Below, one piece after another: positions 21,668-33,021 of a stretch of 64,000 bases of DNA; position 1 is the first letter of the stretch, and each line of letters begins with the position of its first letter. A program made the translations under genes and the position numbers. The DNA is taken from contig FWCC01000051.1 of the NCBI GenBank assembly GCA_900169235.1, forward strand, positions 1 through 64,000, written 5' to 3'. Under the pieces are notes generated by a model. It ran no database searches, was not told the DNA's origin, and was given only the letters and a program-made list of their open reading frames with translations. Origin of the DNA: Zarea fungicola. Taxonomy: Eukaryota > Ascomycota > Sordariomycetes > Hypocreales > Cordycipitaceae.

Positions 21668-23483
21668 TTCCTCTGCGCTACTTGCATGTTGAGTACATGG
21701 TGATTGCATTTCAGAACGAAGGAGTAAGTAGCATTCTGGTTCAGCTTGGAGTTAAGCTAACAGTCGAGCCGGACAAGTGTTAAATAACGTTGGCGGCGAT
21801 ACGGAAACCAGCTATCTTCATACCGTGTGTATTTGCTACTGGATCCCATAATAATCTGGTAAATGCTCCTTTTATTAAATCTGCACCTTCTGTGTCTCTC
21901 AGCATAGACAGTTTCTTGCCGTAATTGACTGTTCAATTTCTGTAACTTCTACGTGTTCTATGTAAATAAATCAAGTTGTTGCTTGGAGTGGTATTATTAT
22001 CCCATGACGTACCAGATTCCAGCCGTTCATTGGTCGATTCATGTTGTATTTAAGCATAAAACCAATATAAACAGAAACTAGGTGGTTATAAAATACCCGC
22101 AAAATCAATACTTTCAATCTTGCTATACACCTTGAAGTTCCGTGTCACAAGATCAGCTGCTTGCTGCATCCAAACAGTTATTGAGTTACCGAGCAACACT
22201 ATACATAATCTTCTCTGTTTTTCTGTGTCCATAGGCTTCATTTAAACAACTCAAAATTGCTATGTGGTGCTCCTTACGGAGTCTAATTGCTAGGCCGAAC
22301 TGTAGGGTAAGCAAAGGGACCAGCTTCTACATGCTGCCGGATGGTCGTGCCGCCTTTCCGGTAAGCATGAATGGTTGTAAGCGTATGCTAACCCTATCCC
22401 GTGGAGTCGTCCAATAAAGTTATTACCCAAGGCTGCTACAAAGCGTTAACTGGTTGCACATTAAGGCTGAACAGTTTCTGCGTTGTAATGGGTTGTTCTG
22501 GGAGCTATTCCTGTCGGCAAAGAGAATTATTAGTGTGGGGTATGGCTGGGACAAGGAAGGTGTTTGCGAGTTTGCAAGTGGAATCCTGGCACTAAAATAG
22601 ACTTCAAATAAGTTCGGCCCAGTTTGGTTCAGTCTATCCACAAGTGGGGTTATAGGTGTTGTCAGGAAGCAACAATTTTTATACCAGTACATTCTTGACT
22701 AGGTAGCCTGCTATGCCGAAATAGGGAAAAAAGTCGCCGGCAGGGCTGATGAAGCTTTGAGCAGTGCCATTGAAGTGTGGGCGTTGACGAGGCACGTTGA
22801 GGCTTGCCGTCCTGTAAGACAACCCAGTATTCCCACACTTTTCAGTGAAGCCTGCTGGCTACCAGTAGACAGCTCTACCCACTGATGTCGGACTCAGTTT
22901 CCGGTTAAGGATGCCTGGAGCTTTTTTCGGCTAATGAGGGTGAGAATCCAGAACAAATGCTGATCTTGGTTGACTCGTCTCAAGTACTCCGTACGGAGTA
23001 ACGCTAATACTAGCCATAAGCTGTAGTTACAAGTGAGACGCCGCAGCTAACTCTATTTGACCAACCGCCAAGTATCTAGTCTGCCAGGCCTCCACCACCA
23101 TGCTGTTCCAATGCTCATCTACCAATAGTTTCTTTTGAGGGCCAGCCACCACCGGTCAATGTCGGTCAAGCAGGTGGCTTGGCCACGGCGAGATGAGCAA
23201 TACGGCGAGACACTGGCTTTGCTCCTGTTTTCCGCCTCGCGCGTCTTAAATACAGGAATTCGCGTGCAGGCCCTGATCATGTATTGGCGTCAAAGATTTT
23301 TTCTTTGAAAGATTGCGCTACCTCGCGGGAAACCATAGACGGAATCTCGTATTTATTTCACTGTCGCTGCTACCCTCTGTGTGATACGTCGTCGCACCAG
23401 CAACCTGTGGCCAAGACCAACAACTTGTTAAAGACTGCCGCTCCGCCAGGAATTTCTCCTTAATCTACCCCGACGACGCAGAA
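21668..23483. other. Intergenic, no gene seen; contains a 16-bp palindrome
   Basis: About 1.8 kb with short frames only. The perfect palindrome at 22985-23000 is the only clear element. The last few hundred bases are the aldo/keto reductase promoter; no firm TATA box was seen. Confidence 0.5.
22985..23000. repeat. Perfect 16-bp palindrome TACTCCGTACGGAGTA
   Basis: The sequence is fully self-complementary. Its nine-base half TACGGAGTA also occurs at 11934-11942 and 14800-14808, always outside genes. Possible protein-binding site or end of a miniature element. Confidence 0.7.
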
Positions 23484-24658
23484 ATGGCCTGGAACGAGCC
23501 CCGAAAGACGGGGATGGAGTACCGACGCGTCGGCCGATCTGGGCTCCATGTCTCCGCTATTGGCTTGGGTGGGTGGCTGACCTATGGAGGCTATGCCGCC
23601 GAAGAGAAGACATTTGCTTGCATGAAGAAGGCATATGATCTAGGTGTCAACTTTTTTGATACTGCTGAAAACTATACGGCCGGTGAGGCTGAGAAAGTTA
23701 TGGGAAAAGCCATTAAGCATTTTGGTTGGAAGCGGAGTGACCTAGTCATTACGACAAGTACGTTGGCCATGACGGTGTCATTCAGCTATAATGTCAACTA
23801 ATATTCCTCCACTCTAGAAATCAACTGGGGTGCAGCAAACGGCGAGATTCTTGTAAACAACCATGGCCTCTCTAGAAAACATATTATCGAGGGCCTAGAG
23901 GCGTCTTTGGACCGTTTGGGACTCAAATACGTCGATATTGTCTATGCACATCGGCCAGACAGATTAACACCCATCGAAGAAACGGTGCGGGCATTTAACC
24001 ATGTTATTAACCAAGGCATGGCCATGTATTGGGGAACTTCGGAATGGGGGGCGGACGAAATTGCCGAAGCAGTGAGTTCTGTCTTGGCAAACCCAACACT
24101 CTCCTTACGGGCGCTAATTTTATCTAGGTCGGTGTCGCTCGAGATCTCAGGCTGATCGGCCCCATTGTGGAACAGCCTGAATACAATATTCTAGTACGTG
24201 AAAAAGTTGAAGGCCAGTTTCAACGTCTTTACGAGCGCAATGGACTCGGTCTCACGACCTTTAGCCCTCTTAATATGGGCATACTATCGGGCAAGTATAA
24301 CAATGTCCGAGATGGACAACCCCCAGCCAATTCACGATTCAGTGAAAGCAAGGATTCTTTTGCCGATTATATGAGGACTCAGATGGGGACCGAAAGCTGG
24401 GAGCAAGACATTGAGAAAGTGAGGCAGCTGAAGTCAATCGCAGACCGCCTAGGCGTTACGCAGAGCCAGCTTGCAGTGGCTTGGTGTCTCAAGAATAAGA
24501 ATGTTAGCAGCGTGATAACGGGAGCCAGTCGCCCCGAACAGCTTGAGGATACAATTGGCGCATTGAAGGTGATTGATCAACTGACCCCTGAGGTAATGGA
24601 CGAGATCGATTCGATCACTAAGAATAAGGTTGTCCTGGATCCTGCACGCCAGGATTGA
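23484..24658 (+). CDS. Aldo/keto reductase, voltage-gated K+ channel beta-subunit-like
   Basis: Three exons (23484-23757, 23818-24071, 24128-24658) give 352 residues. The start [19 protein letters not shown] is typical of the family. The catalytic tetrad can be read: Asp in FFDTAENY with its Tyr, Lys at the exon 1-2 junction (ITTK), and His in [37 protein letters not shown] and the NADPH-binding [15 protein letters not shown] are all present. It should be a cytosolic NADPH-dependent reductase of carbonyls. Fungal members are conserved and seen in oxidative-stress and detoxification roles; the channel-subunit name comes from sequence class only. All motifs are intact and length is normal. Genes to the right are decayed or regulatory, so context adds little. 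Confidence 0.93.
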
Positions 24659-24769
24659 CGCAACACAATTCAGGTGACTTGAAGTTTAAAAAAGATGAAG
24701 TTGTAAACAGGCAGTCTTTCCATAATTTAGTTAACAATTGAAGCTTCAACAATCTTCAGACCTGGTCAA

Positions 24770-25948
24770 GTTTGGCGACGGGCATGCACCAGACATCCTC
24801 CCACCATCGCCAAACAAGTTCAATTGCTACAGCTACTTGCCATTCTATAATATATCAAACAGTTAAGCTGAATTTGCCCAGTGGGATAACGGAAAAGATG
24901 CTCGCGTCAGCAACCTCAAATTTCGCGTGCCATATACACGTAGATGGCTGTCAACCACTCCTTGGTCTCGAGGTAGCATTGCGCAAGTCCCACACAATTG
25001 CGCGTTTGATATAGTTCCGCTTTTAACAGTTTCCATGCATTACTCAACATGTCAGGGCCGTCTCAGGCATTCGCGAGCCACCTGGTCTCACAATTGTCGC
25101 GGCCATGGCCCGTATTCATCACTTATCCGCAAACATGACGCTTCGAGCCAACATTTCCAAGTCGGCTATGCAATTCAGAAAGCCAGGGTCAATTGTGGGT
25201 TATGCCGTGATCTTTGGCGAGTTGATATGATAAGTGCCTAGTGAGAAGGGATAGGCTCCGACAGTGACGTGCTTGGCTGGATTAATAGGCTTAGTTCAAG
25301 TAATGTATCCATACAGGCAGAGTTTGACAGCCCCGAGTCCTTGACTGTATGAGATATGGAGTGGTCCAGTGTCCTTGTCAGAATCAAAGCGACTGTGACC
25401 GATGCGCGGTATCGCGGACCTCCTGTGACGGCGTGCCTCTGTATGGCCTTCTGATAGTAGGAAGCAACTGGTCTCATGACCACCCTTCGTTTCCTAATTT
25501 TGCCCAAAGTTCAATTACCGCATTCGAGGGGAACAAGCCTGCCATTTAGTTGATGACAGAACTGCCACCGAGACCTTTACCCCAAGCTAGCCTCTGTGGT
25601 CGACCATGCATGAAACTCTGATGGTTTCGTTGTTGTTACTACCAGTGCTTATTTGAAAGAGGTAGGTTGCACCATGTCCACGCTGGTAACCTGCGGCACG
25701 GTCTCATTGTTTCAGTTGTACTTGTCATTGCTGTAGAGGAGTGCACATAATCCCGGTGCCAAGACGGAGAAATCATTCTGATGGTCACTGCCAGTCTCAA
25801 CCACCAAAACAGACACACTGGGGTCTTCAGTCAATGGTAATGCAACGGCTGTATCTCCGCCAGCCACAATGTAATTGAGAGTATTGTCAGACATTGCGGG
25901 AACGGCAGGATTTGAATCGGTGCAAATAGTAGTGATGCGATGCAACAT
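24770..25948 (-). pseudogene. Decayed GMC oxidoreductase
   Basis: On the minus strand, scattered across frames and in the right order, the landmarks of a GMC (glucose-methanol-choline) flavoenzyme can be read: a degraded FAD-binding start YIVAGGDTAV with LTEDPSVSVLVVE near 25850; TVPQ near 25700; GKGLGGSSVIN near 25570; LGNEGWS near 25490; GPLHISYS near 25360; IDPGFLNCIADLEML near 25180; and GVVDSHLRVYGTRNLR plus ADASIF near 24930. At least four stop codons and several frameshifts separate them. Two stops fall where the family has Trp (TGG to TGA), as repeat-induced point mutation would produce. The whole relic spans about 1.2 kb against about 1.75 kb for an intact gene, so an internal deletion is likely. 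The original substrate is unknown; aryl-alcohol or choline dehydrogenase-like relatives are common in fungi. Confidence 0.8.
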
Positions 25949-26091
25949 TTAAGCTTCGGCGTTATTACACAGTGGGGTATTTATAACCATTTTTAAAGAA
26001 AAATAGAGCCAAGGTAAGCCGCTGATTGAGGCACGCTATAAACTGGGCGTAATCTTCGGAGCTTTGCCGGGCTGTCACTATCATTCTGCCC

Positions 26092-26240
26092 ACCAGCTAG
26101 TTGGGTCGTCGAATTCAATTTGGAATCCGTCCAACAAGGGTTGCTCAAACTGCGGCCAACCGAGGTCGGGTAAATCTGGGTGGTCGTTTACTGATGGCAC
26201 AGCCTTGTGAGATTGTGGAGCGATGCATGACTTGTGTATG
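26092..26240 (-). pseudogene. Fragment resembling the C-terminus of a fungal transcription factor
   Basis: A short minus-strand stretch ends in the residues LDGFQIEFDDPTSWWAE before a stop. Acidic-aromatic tails like this are common at the ends of fungal Zn2Cys6 regulators. No DNA-binding domain or upstream coding block was found, so it is at most a relic. It lies next to the dead GMC gene and may be part of the same decayed locus. Confidence 0.25.
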
Positions 26241-26309
26241 GTGGACTTTCAGTTGGAGGTTTTTGACCTGCAAATTGGAAACTTGTGGAGAATTCTTTTA
26301 GGTCATAAT

Positions 26310-27375
26310 TAGTCTTCTATTTATACATAACATCCATTGTGTGGGCTTTTTGTGTGCGCTCCTCGGCCGATTAGGCCCCGCCAAGCCGTTTCGTCACTTT
26401 ATTATTATACGTAGGTGGAATTGTGGACAGGACTAGGGAGAACCTAAAGTTAAATTTGAGCGTCGGAAACGTACAATATATTGAATTATACCTCCGCATT
26501 AAGAAAGGTATTGTGTCATAAACCCTGTATGCCCTGTAAGCTGAAAGTGTTTCTCCGGAGGTCAGCCGTTGAATATCTTGACCATGAGAGTTTGGCCAAT
26601 ATTTTCAATTATACCGCTACGGAAGTTTATCTATTGACAAGTATTGTTCCAACCGTCTCTCCCAAGGCTATGGATGCTACGAACGATTGTTTATTGCCAG
26701 CGTGTCTGGATGATAGGCATCAAAGTTGTTAATATATCCAAACTGTCTTGGTCAATGCAATACGCTTTTGGGTACCTTGACACCCCAGAACTATGTTTCA
26801 CAAACGTTTTAGCCCAAATTACGCCTATTTCACTACTGTACTTGCGTTGAGTGACGATTTGCACTAGTTTCGAGGCTGTGTCGTTTTTCGTGCTGATGGA
26901 GTACCTAACAAGTTCTGATAACTACCACGACCTTACGTACAACTATAGCTCGTATTAGTTTGGTGGAGAATTGCAGCTCCATATAGCCAAAAGAATGAAA
27001 GGGTGAATGACTAAAGTACCCACGTGCACAAGTTGATACTTGGTTACCAGAGTAAAATGATTAACTGGCTGGGTGGTCAGACGTGGGTACAGAACTAAGG
27101 CGCACGGAACATTGACGTGTGGAATCCGTGGCGCACTTGCTAGTTCCAGCCTATTTCCCGGGTTACATCAGATAGTTCCTGAATCGTGACACTTCCAAAG
27201 CGGTCTATAGCTTGACGTCGATCTCTTCTGCGCAACCGACTGACAATTATGTCTTCAGTTGGGACTCCAAGTCAGAAATGCCAAAAAAGCTGGCTTCGCC
27301 AAGCGATCTACGATTTGTCAACTCCTCAAGTAGCTCACCTTGGTGAAAGAAGGCCTTACGAATCGTAGCATCACG
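26310..27375. other. Upstream region of the homeobox gene
   Basis: About 1.1 kb with a few unsupported short frames on both strands (for example plus-strand 26481-26732). It contains an upstream ORF near the homeobox gene, listed separately. No TATA box stands out. Confidence 0.4.
27249..27368 (+). promoter_or_regulatory. Upstream ORF (39 codons) before the homeobox gene
   Basis: ATG 27249 opens a 39-codon frame closed by TAG 27366-27368, only seven bases before the main ATG at 27376 and out of frame with it. If the transcript starts upstream, this uORF would lower translation of the factor. An alternative is a spliced leader exon. Inference from sequence only. Confidence 0.35.
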
Positions 27376-30154
27376 ATGGACAGAGAAACCACTGACTCAA
27401 AGGAACGAGTCTCAACTCTTTCGCATAGAGGTCAATTCGGTTACCAACTCAACCACTGCAACTTCTCAACGCCATCTACAAACCCTTTATTCAACTTCGC
27501 ACATGCAGAGTCACTCGGAGGATTGTCCCTTCAAGCTTCAGCGGCAGAGCAGCAGACGGAGAAACATTTGAGCTCCGTGGCCACAACAAGGAGTACGATA
27601 TCAGGTCATGATACTGCATTGCGCGATGAGCAGTTTATCAGCTGCGCGCCTTCCAGCTTTGTTCACTATGAGGCACTCCCGGTTTCAGCAACGCGTTCCT
27701 CAGGATGGTGGGATCCTAGTGCAATGAACCCACCTAAGATAGGCGCCCGTTTCTCTAGAGAATCGTCCAAGGTACTACTGCAGTGGTTTACGGCTAACGC
27801 GGCCTATCCATATCCGAGCAAAGAGGAAATGAAAGTGCTTCAAGAGCAAACAAGCCTCGACAAGGCACAAATCAGAAATTGGCTGGCCAATAGACGACGG
27901 CGAAAGAAGATAGGAGAAGCTCTGCAGATTGCATCAACTGTTAGGTCTAACACAGGAAATTCAGTGGTGCCTTTTACTGTTACAAACCCTGCTTGGGCAT
28001 CATCTGACGATGACGGCCGTTATAAGGAGATGGCCCCCCTACAACGTTGGTTTGAGTCGACCGCTGAAGTTGAATCTGCTACTGTTGCTGATATCGCCAC
28101 TGCTTTGAAGGCTGCAGACTACTCGCATAGTGAGTATATTTGTTATCTGTGCTTCGTGGATGCAGTCCTGCTCAAAACAACATGACTAACTCATTCAACT
28201 TTCAAGGCAGTCTCGGTGTTGGAGCAACGGATGCTGAGTCATGTACATCAATGGATGAGCCTTCCAGGTCCAGCTACGAAAATTCAAGTGGTAACTCTTT
28301 ACGGTCAACCCACTCTCGCAACTCCGAAGAATGCTTCATCAACGAAACCGCTAATACGCGAAGAATTTGCAAGCGCCGGCAGCAGGCAGCACAAACAAAG
28401 CCAAGAAAATCCCCGGTTGCTATAAAACAGCTGCAGTTCCAATGCACCTTCTGCGCTGAGACATTCAAAACTAAGTATGACTGGCAACGGCATGAAAAGT
28501 CACTGCATGTATCACTGGAAAGATGGCTGTGCTCTCCAAAAGGCACTCGGGCAGTAAATCCTGAAAACGGGATTTTGAGCTGTGTCTTTTGTGGTAAACA
28601 AGAACCGACTGATGAGCATATTAATGGCCATAATCCAAACTCCTGTCAGGAGCGAATCTTTACGCGGAAGGATCATCTTATGCAGCACCTTTGCCTAGTG
28701 CACAAGTCCAAGCTAGTCAAATGGGTTACTGAGGACTGGAAGGCCCCTGAGCCAATTATTCGATCAAATTGTGGATTTTGCGGCATTGTCCTTGACTCTT
28801 GGCTCGATCGCGTTGAGCATCTGGCGGATCATTTCAAAATGGGTAGGACCATGGCGGATTGGGTCGGAGATTGGGGACTGGAAGACGGTGTTCTTAACAA
28901 GCTGGAAAACTCCTTTCTCCCCTGTAAGATAACTGTGTCTGATTTCTTCTAAAAATCGTGGGTACTGACGCGCTGATTTTAGATCTTCATGACACACCAA
29001 CGAACTCACACTGCCCTGAACCACGTGACAAGCCAAAGCCATTGCTGTGTAATGCGTATAAGTTGCTCAACTTGGAGCTATCGTTCTTTGTTGAATCATA
29101 CAAGCATAGGAATGCTCAGGTACCGGACCATAGGACTATGCAACTTGAAGCTTGCCGCATTATTTTTGCGCCAAAGGTCTTGCTTTCATCAAAAGACAAC
29201 ATTCAAAGCATAAACACAGATAATTCATGGTTGCGAGATTTGATCTCAGACAACAATGCTCTCGCAGTTCAAGCCCAGTGTCTCCCTCTGCAAACGCCGG
29301 CTGGAGGACAACTGCACTCGCTGGGGATTGCGGGAGAGCGCCCGATGTTTACTGATTGTCCTCTCGAGACCGAGCTGCATCAGTTTGTGCTTGCTGAACG
29401 AAAAACGAATACTGCTGCCATCAGCGACATTGAGTTGCAAGAGGAAGCATGCAAGATAATGGCACGGACGCATCAAGCCTTGGGCTTTCCATTAACAGAC
29501 TTTACTTTCAACTGGCTAACGACATTGGCGCGATCGTCTACGTCGTGGCTTGTCCATTTCAGGCAGCGAACCAATCTCCCCTTACTCGAACCCGATTGCG
29601 TACATTCACCCTCATTCATGCTAGAATTCGCAGCCACACCACAAACACCAATGATACTGGCTTCTGACGCCGAATATCCTTGTGCTAACATTAGCATGAT
29701 GGTCCAAGATTTGGAATCTTATAATAAATCCAATTGTGGCTTTGCGTCTCATCCGCCGTTTATAGCAGGCACAGGAGAGACGTGCGACAGTGCGCTTGCG
29801 CCATCACCTTCTATTATTGACATCATGCCGTCTTCTCAGCCGACGACTCCCTATATCTTTCAAGATCAGTGCCCGCCTGGAGAGAATCGACGTGGTACTA
29901 ATGCTATTATGGACCCTCTTCAACTACCGACTGGTCAAACATCGAGCGCGGGGTTACCCTCCAAAGCGACAGCGGCATCAGAGCAATCCAATGTAGCTAT
30001 GTATCAGATGCATGATCCCAATTTCAACGAGTGCCAAGGCCGGCAACTTTCACATTGGGTTACTGCTTCTATATCCCCAGATAACCCGAGCTGTTACATT
30101 CCGTCGGACCAGGAAATTCAGTACCACGCTCGTTACTTGATGTACGATGAGTGA
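27376..30154 (+). CDS. Homeobox and C2H2 zinc-finger transcription factor
   Basis: Three exons (27376-28129, 28207-28923, 28983-30154) give 880 residues. An upstream in-frame extension has no ATG. A TALE/KN-type homeodomain lies at about residues 125-185, with the recognition helix IRNWLANRRRRKK. After a low-complexity Ser/Asn-rich linker come C2H2-like fingers at about 355-490: CTFCAETFKTKYDWQRHEKSLH is clear, followed by atypical Cys/His-rich units (CVFCGKQE..H, CGFCGIVLDSW..H). The C-terminal 380 residues have no domain I recognise and are rich in Ser, Pro and Gln. This combination is a known family of nuclear regulators restricted to filamentous fungi. Targets are unknown; location beside the GMC relic and 3 kb from the PKS region does not prove a pathway role. 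Confidence 0.92.
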
Positions 30155-32017
30155 ATGAACAGTCCATCGTCTGAGCGCAGGGAATGGACATTGGCTAACA
30201 TGGAACTAGTGATGGCCCATGGAATCAAACGATAGCAGACAACATGGAATGGCTGCAACAGTTCAAAATCGATAACGGCATCATTTACAATAGCTGATTG
30301 GACACAGAATTGTAATAGCGGAGGTTAACTACTGGCCGGTTTCTTATTAGACTCAGAAACAGCCCATACGCCTGGCATAGAATGCCAAGAGCAGAATACA
30401 GCCGTAACAAAAAAGTGCGGTGAAGTCGATCTCGTTTCTCAGTATGCTGAGAGTCTCAATGGAGTTGCAGCGCAATATATCACAAAAAGAATTAAAAAAA
30501 TTGAACGTGTCCCGGGTACCAGTATTTTATCGGCTTGTAATCGCAGCAGTTGGAGTACATGGGATCTACCCAGGCTAGTGCTATGGCGTTTCTGGTTTGG
30601 GCCGTTCGTGCTTGATAGTTGTGATGCTTAGATTAGGTCACAACCTACAGGGCGGATTAACTACTGCATTAGTAAAGGCGCCGGTGCTTTCATCTTTTAT
30701 GAGTAAACCAATCAGAGGCTGGTTTCTGAAGCCTCATTCAGAAGGATGTTGACATGAGCAAACAATAATGGGCATTCTGCTGCCTCGATGATATTCGAGA
30801 GCAAAAATCTTCCATGCTATTTCCATTCGCGCGACATTGTAGATAAAATGCAGCAGATCTGTTACATACGGCCCTCCTTCAAACGATTAAACTCGTCGGG
30901 TTGCTCGCATGTACTTCCGGCGCTCCAAAAGTGGCAGCGTCATAGACTCGGTCTAAAACCAGGCTCATTTAGCAGTCCTGCCCTGGAAGTCTGTAAGGCT
31001 GTGATCGCTCGGCGTTTTTGGGGAGATGAGGGGGAAGAGGCGTCGGACAAAACCCCACTGAATTCTTGCCAAGGTACAGAGGAAACGGCAGCTAGAGAGC
31101 TGGTGAGCTAGCTGAATGTCCCTGCCAAGATTTTTGTTGATCGGAGATCACAGGCCGCTGTAGACGCTTTCTATAAGCTAGCCTACGGCATGTCATTGCA
31201 GTTGACTATTGTCCCATACATGTACGCCATACCTTGCGGGTGACTAGCCTGTGGGCAAGATTTCTGCAGCCTAAAGCAGTGCGAACAAGTGCTAGTAACC
31301 TTTGAAGGCGACGGTCAAGACAGAGCAGACGTATGCTTTGCATCACCTACCTGTCTTACTTTACCGCCCAATTGACAACCGCAGACCCACGCGTTATTTC
31401 CAAGACAGCTTCAATGCATCCCTAAAAAGATTTTGGTCGCTAGTGAGATTTTACGGTTTAACCGTCTTGGGAGAGCATAACGTTGGCGGATCCTAGAAAC
31501 CTATCTGAGCTGGGCGACTACCGACATGCCGGAGAGCCGTGGTTTGCCGACGCACTAAAAGACGATCCTTGTAACCAATTACCCATGCAGAATGACTTTT
31601 CAAATATCCTTGAATATGGGATTCTCGTGTCGTCATTGAAACACGCCGTTTGGCGCAATTTCCTTGATCTCGCTGTGTGAGTGGTGCTGTTCGGTCTCAC
31701 ATGCAGGGGCTGTTGCAGTCGTGGCACTGCATTACGCAAAGATGGAGAAATAATTTGTCAATTCACGCAGGAGCTTTTCTTTGGTCCGGAACTCAATGAC
31801 CATGGATATGCACATACTCGCCAGCCATTTCAGTAGATCGTGATCGCTCAACGTGGTGACTATCCAGCTTGGCGTGTATAAATGCAGCCTTTCCACTCGC
31901 TTCCATGATTCAATCCTCGACACCTACCAATCGCTCTGCCACTTCCAATCATCTGCTCTTACAGAAAATACATTGAACCGCGTTTTTAACACTCTTTATA
32001 CTTTGCAACGTTTCATA
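30155..32017. other. Intergenic, no gene supported
   Basis: About 1.9 kb. Frames such as 31302-31496 and 31483-31680 (plus) have no ATG of good context and no recognised domain. The right end carries the promoter of the Ser-rich gene. Confidence 0.5.
31877..31882 (+). promoter_or_regulatory. TATA box of the Ser-rich wall protein gene
   Basis: TATAAA about 135 bp upstream of the ATG at 32018, within the usual fungal range; assigned by position. Confidence 0.4.
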
Positions 32018-32468
32018 ATGAAGTTCACCGCCGTTCTCTTGCTTGTTGCGGCTGTCGCCAGCGCCGCCGATCCCTCCTCGTAAGCTCCACGCCGCCCTGT
32101 ACCAAGCACAGAAAAGCCACGAAGACTAACAAGGCATGCCTCCATCTAACAGCAGCTCTAGCAGTGCCGCAAGCAGCTCTAGCAGCTCTCTTGCTAGCTC
32201 GAGCAGTTCCGCTGCCAGCTCTAGCAGTTCCGCTGCCAGTTCCAGCAGCAAGGCGGCCAGCAGCTCGAGCAGCTCTGCCGCCAGTTCAAGCAGTTCTGCC
32301 GCTAGTTCTAGCAGCAAGGCTGCCAGCAGCTCGAGCAGTTCCGCCGCCAGCAGTGCCAGCAGCAGCGCCTCTTCCAGCTCCTCCAGCAAAGGACCTGCTG
32401 CAACCAACGTTGCTAACATGGGTGCTGGCCTTGCTGCTGTCCTCGGTGCCGCTGCCATCGTTATTTAG
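32018..32468 (+). CDS. Serine/alanine-rich GPI-anchored wall protein
   Basis: Exon 1 (32018-32079) encodes a signal peptide (MKFTAVLLLVAAVASAA). A 73-bp intron follows, and exon 2 (32153-32468) completes 125 residues. The intron ends in a NAGNAG acceptor (AACAGCAG), and both choices keep frame, differing by one serine. The mature chain is nearly all Ser and Ala in repeated blocks of SSSSSAAS and SSSSKAAS, a heavily O-mannosylated rod. It closes with a hydrophobic tail (GAGLAAVLGAAAIVI) preceded by small residues, a GPI-addition signal. It should be a surface or wall protein acting as a stalk or coat. The repeats could vary in number between strains. A long minus-strand Leu-rich frame here is only the antisense of the serine codons. 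Confidence 0.82.
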
Positions 32469-33021
32469 TGTACCAGTAGTTTCTCATGTCCACATTATTT
32501 TGTTTGCATAAGAATACACGTGGGGTGGGTTGACGCAATGTTTAATGTCAGAGTTGGCTGTGTGGAGTGCAATAGAGTTACCAACGTTAGCCAAATGCTG
32601 CAGCAAATATATAATAATTACATTTCGGTCTTCCATAAGAGAATGGAGCGAATTATGTGCTTGACTGTTACCTAAACTGGCTAGCGATGTCTGAGAGCTG
32701 AGACAGGGCGTCGTATACCCAGCCTGGACCTAAAATAGACGCTGGACGTAGTAGCAGCTCTAACATGACAAGCACCTGTTTCTTATGTACAGCTTAAAGT
32801 ATTAAAGTATGTCGTTACATTAACGACAATATGATCTGGCTCAAGTGACTCTTTAGTATTTTGCCTATCCTATCAATTCCTGATTGCCTTTTGTCTTTAT
32901 CGTGGGATGGCCAGATCGCTTGGCGACATGTACACAGCTAGCCCTTTATTGAATACAAGCCATGATCAAAACCGTGTGTCATTCGCCGATTTTATAACCA
33001 AGTGAATCATTTCAATTTCTG
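32469..33021. other. Intergenic between convergent genes, nothing recognised
   Basis: About 550 bp of AT-rich sequence holding the 3' ends of the Ser-rich gene and the PKS gene. Confidence 0.5.

Noticed and set aside
31302..31680. Two overlapping short plus-strand frames
   Set aside because: Considered as exons of one gene, but no splice join gave a recognisable protein.
32126..32458. 110-residue Leu/Ala-rich minus-strand frame
   Set aside because: Mirror of the AGC/GCC serine-alanine repeat on the plus strand.
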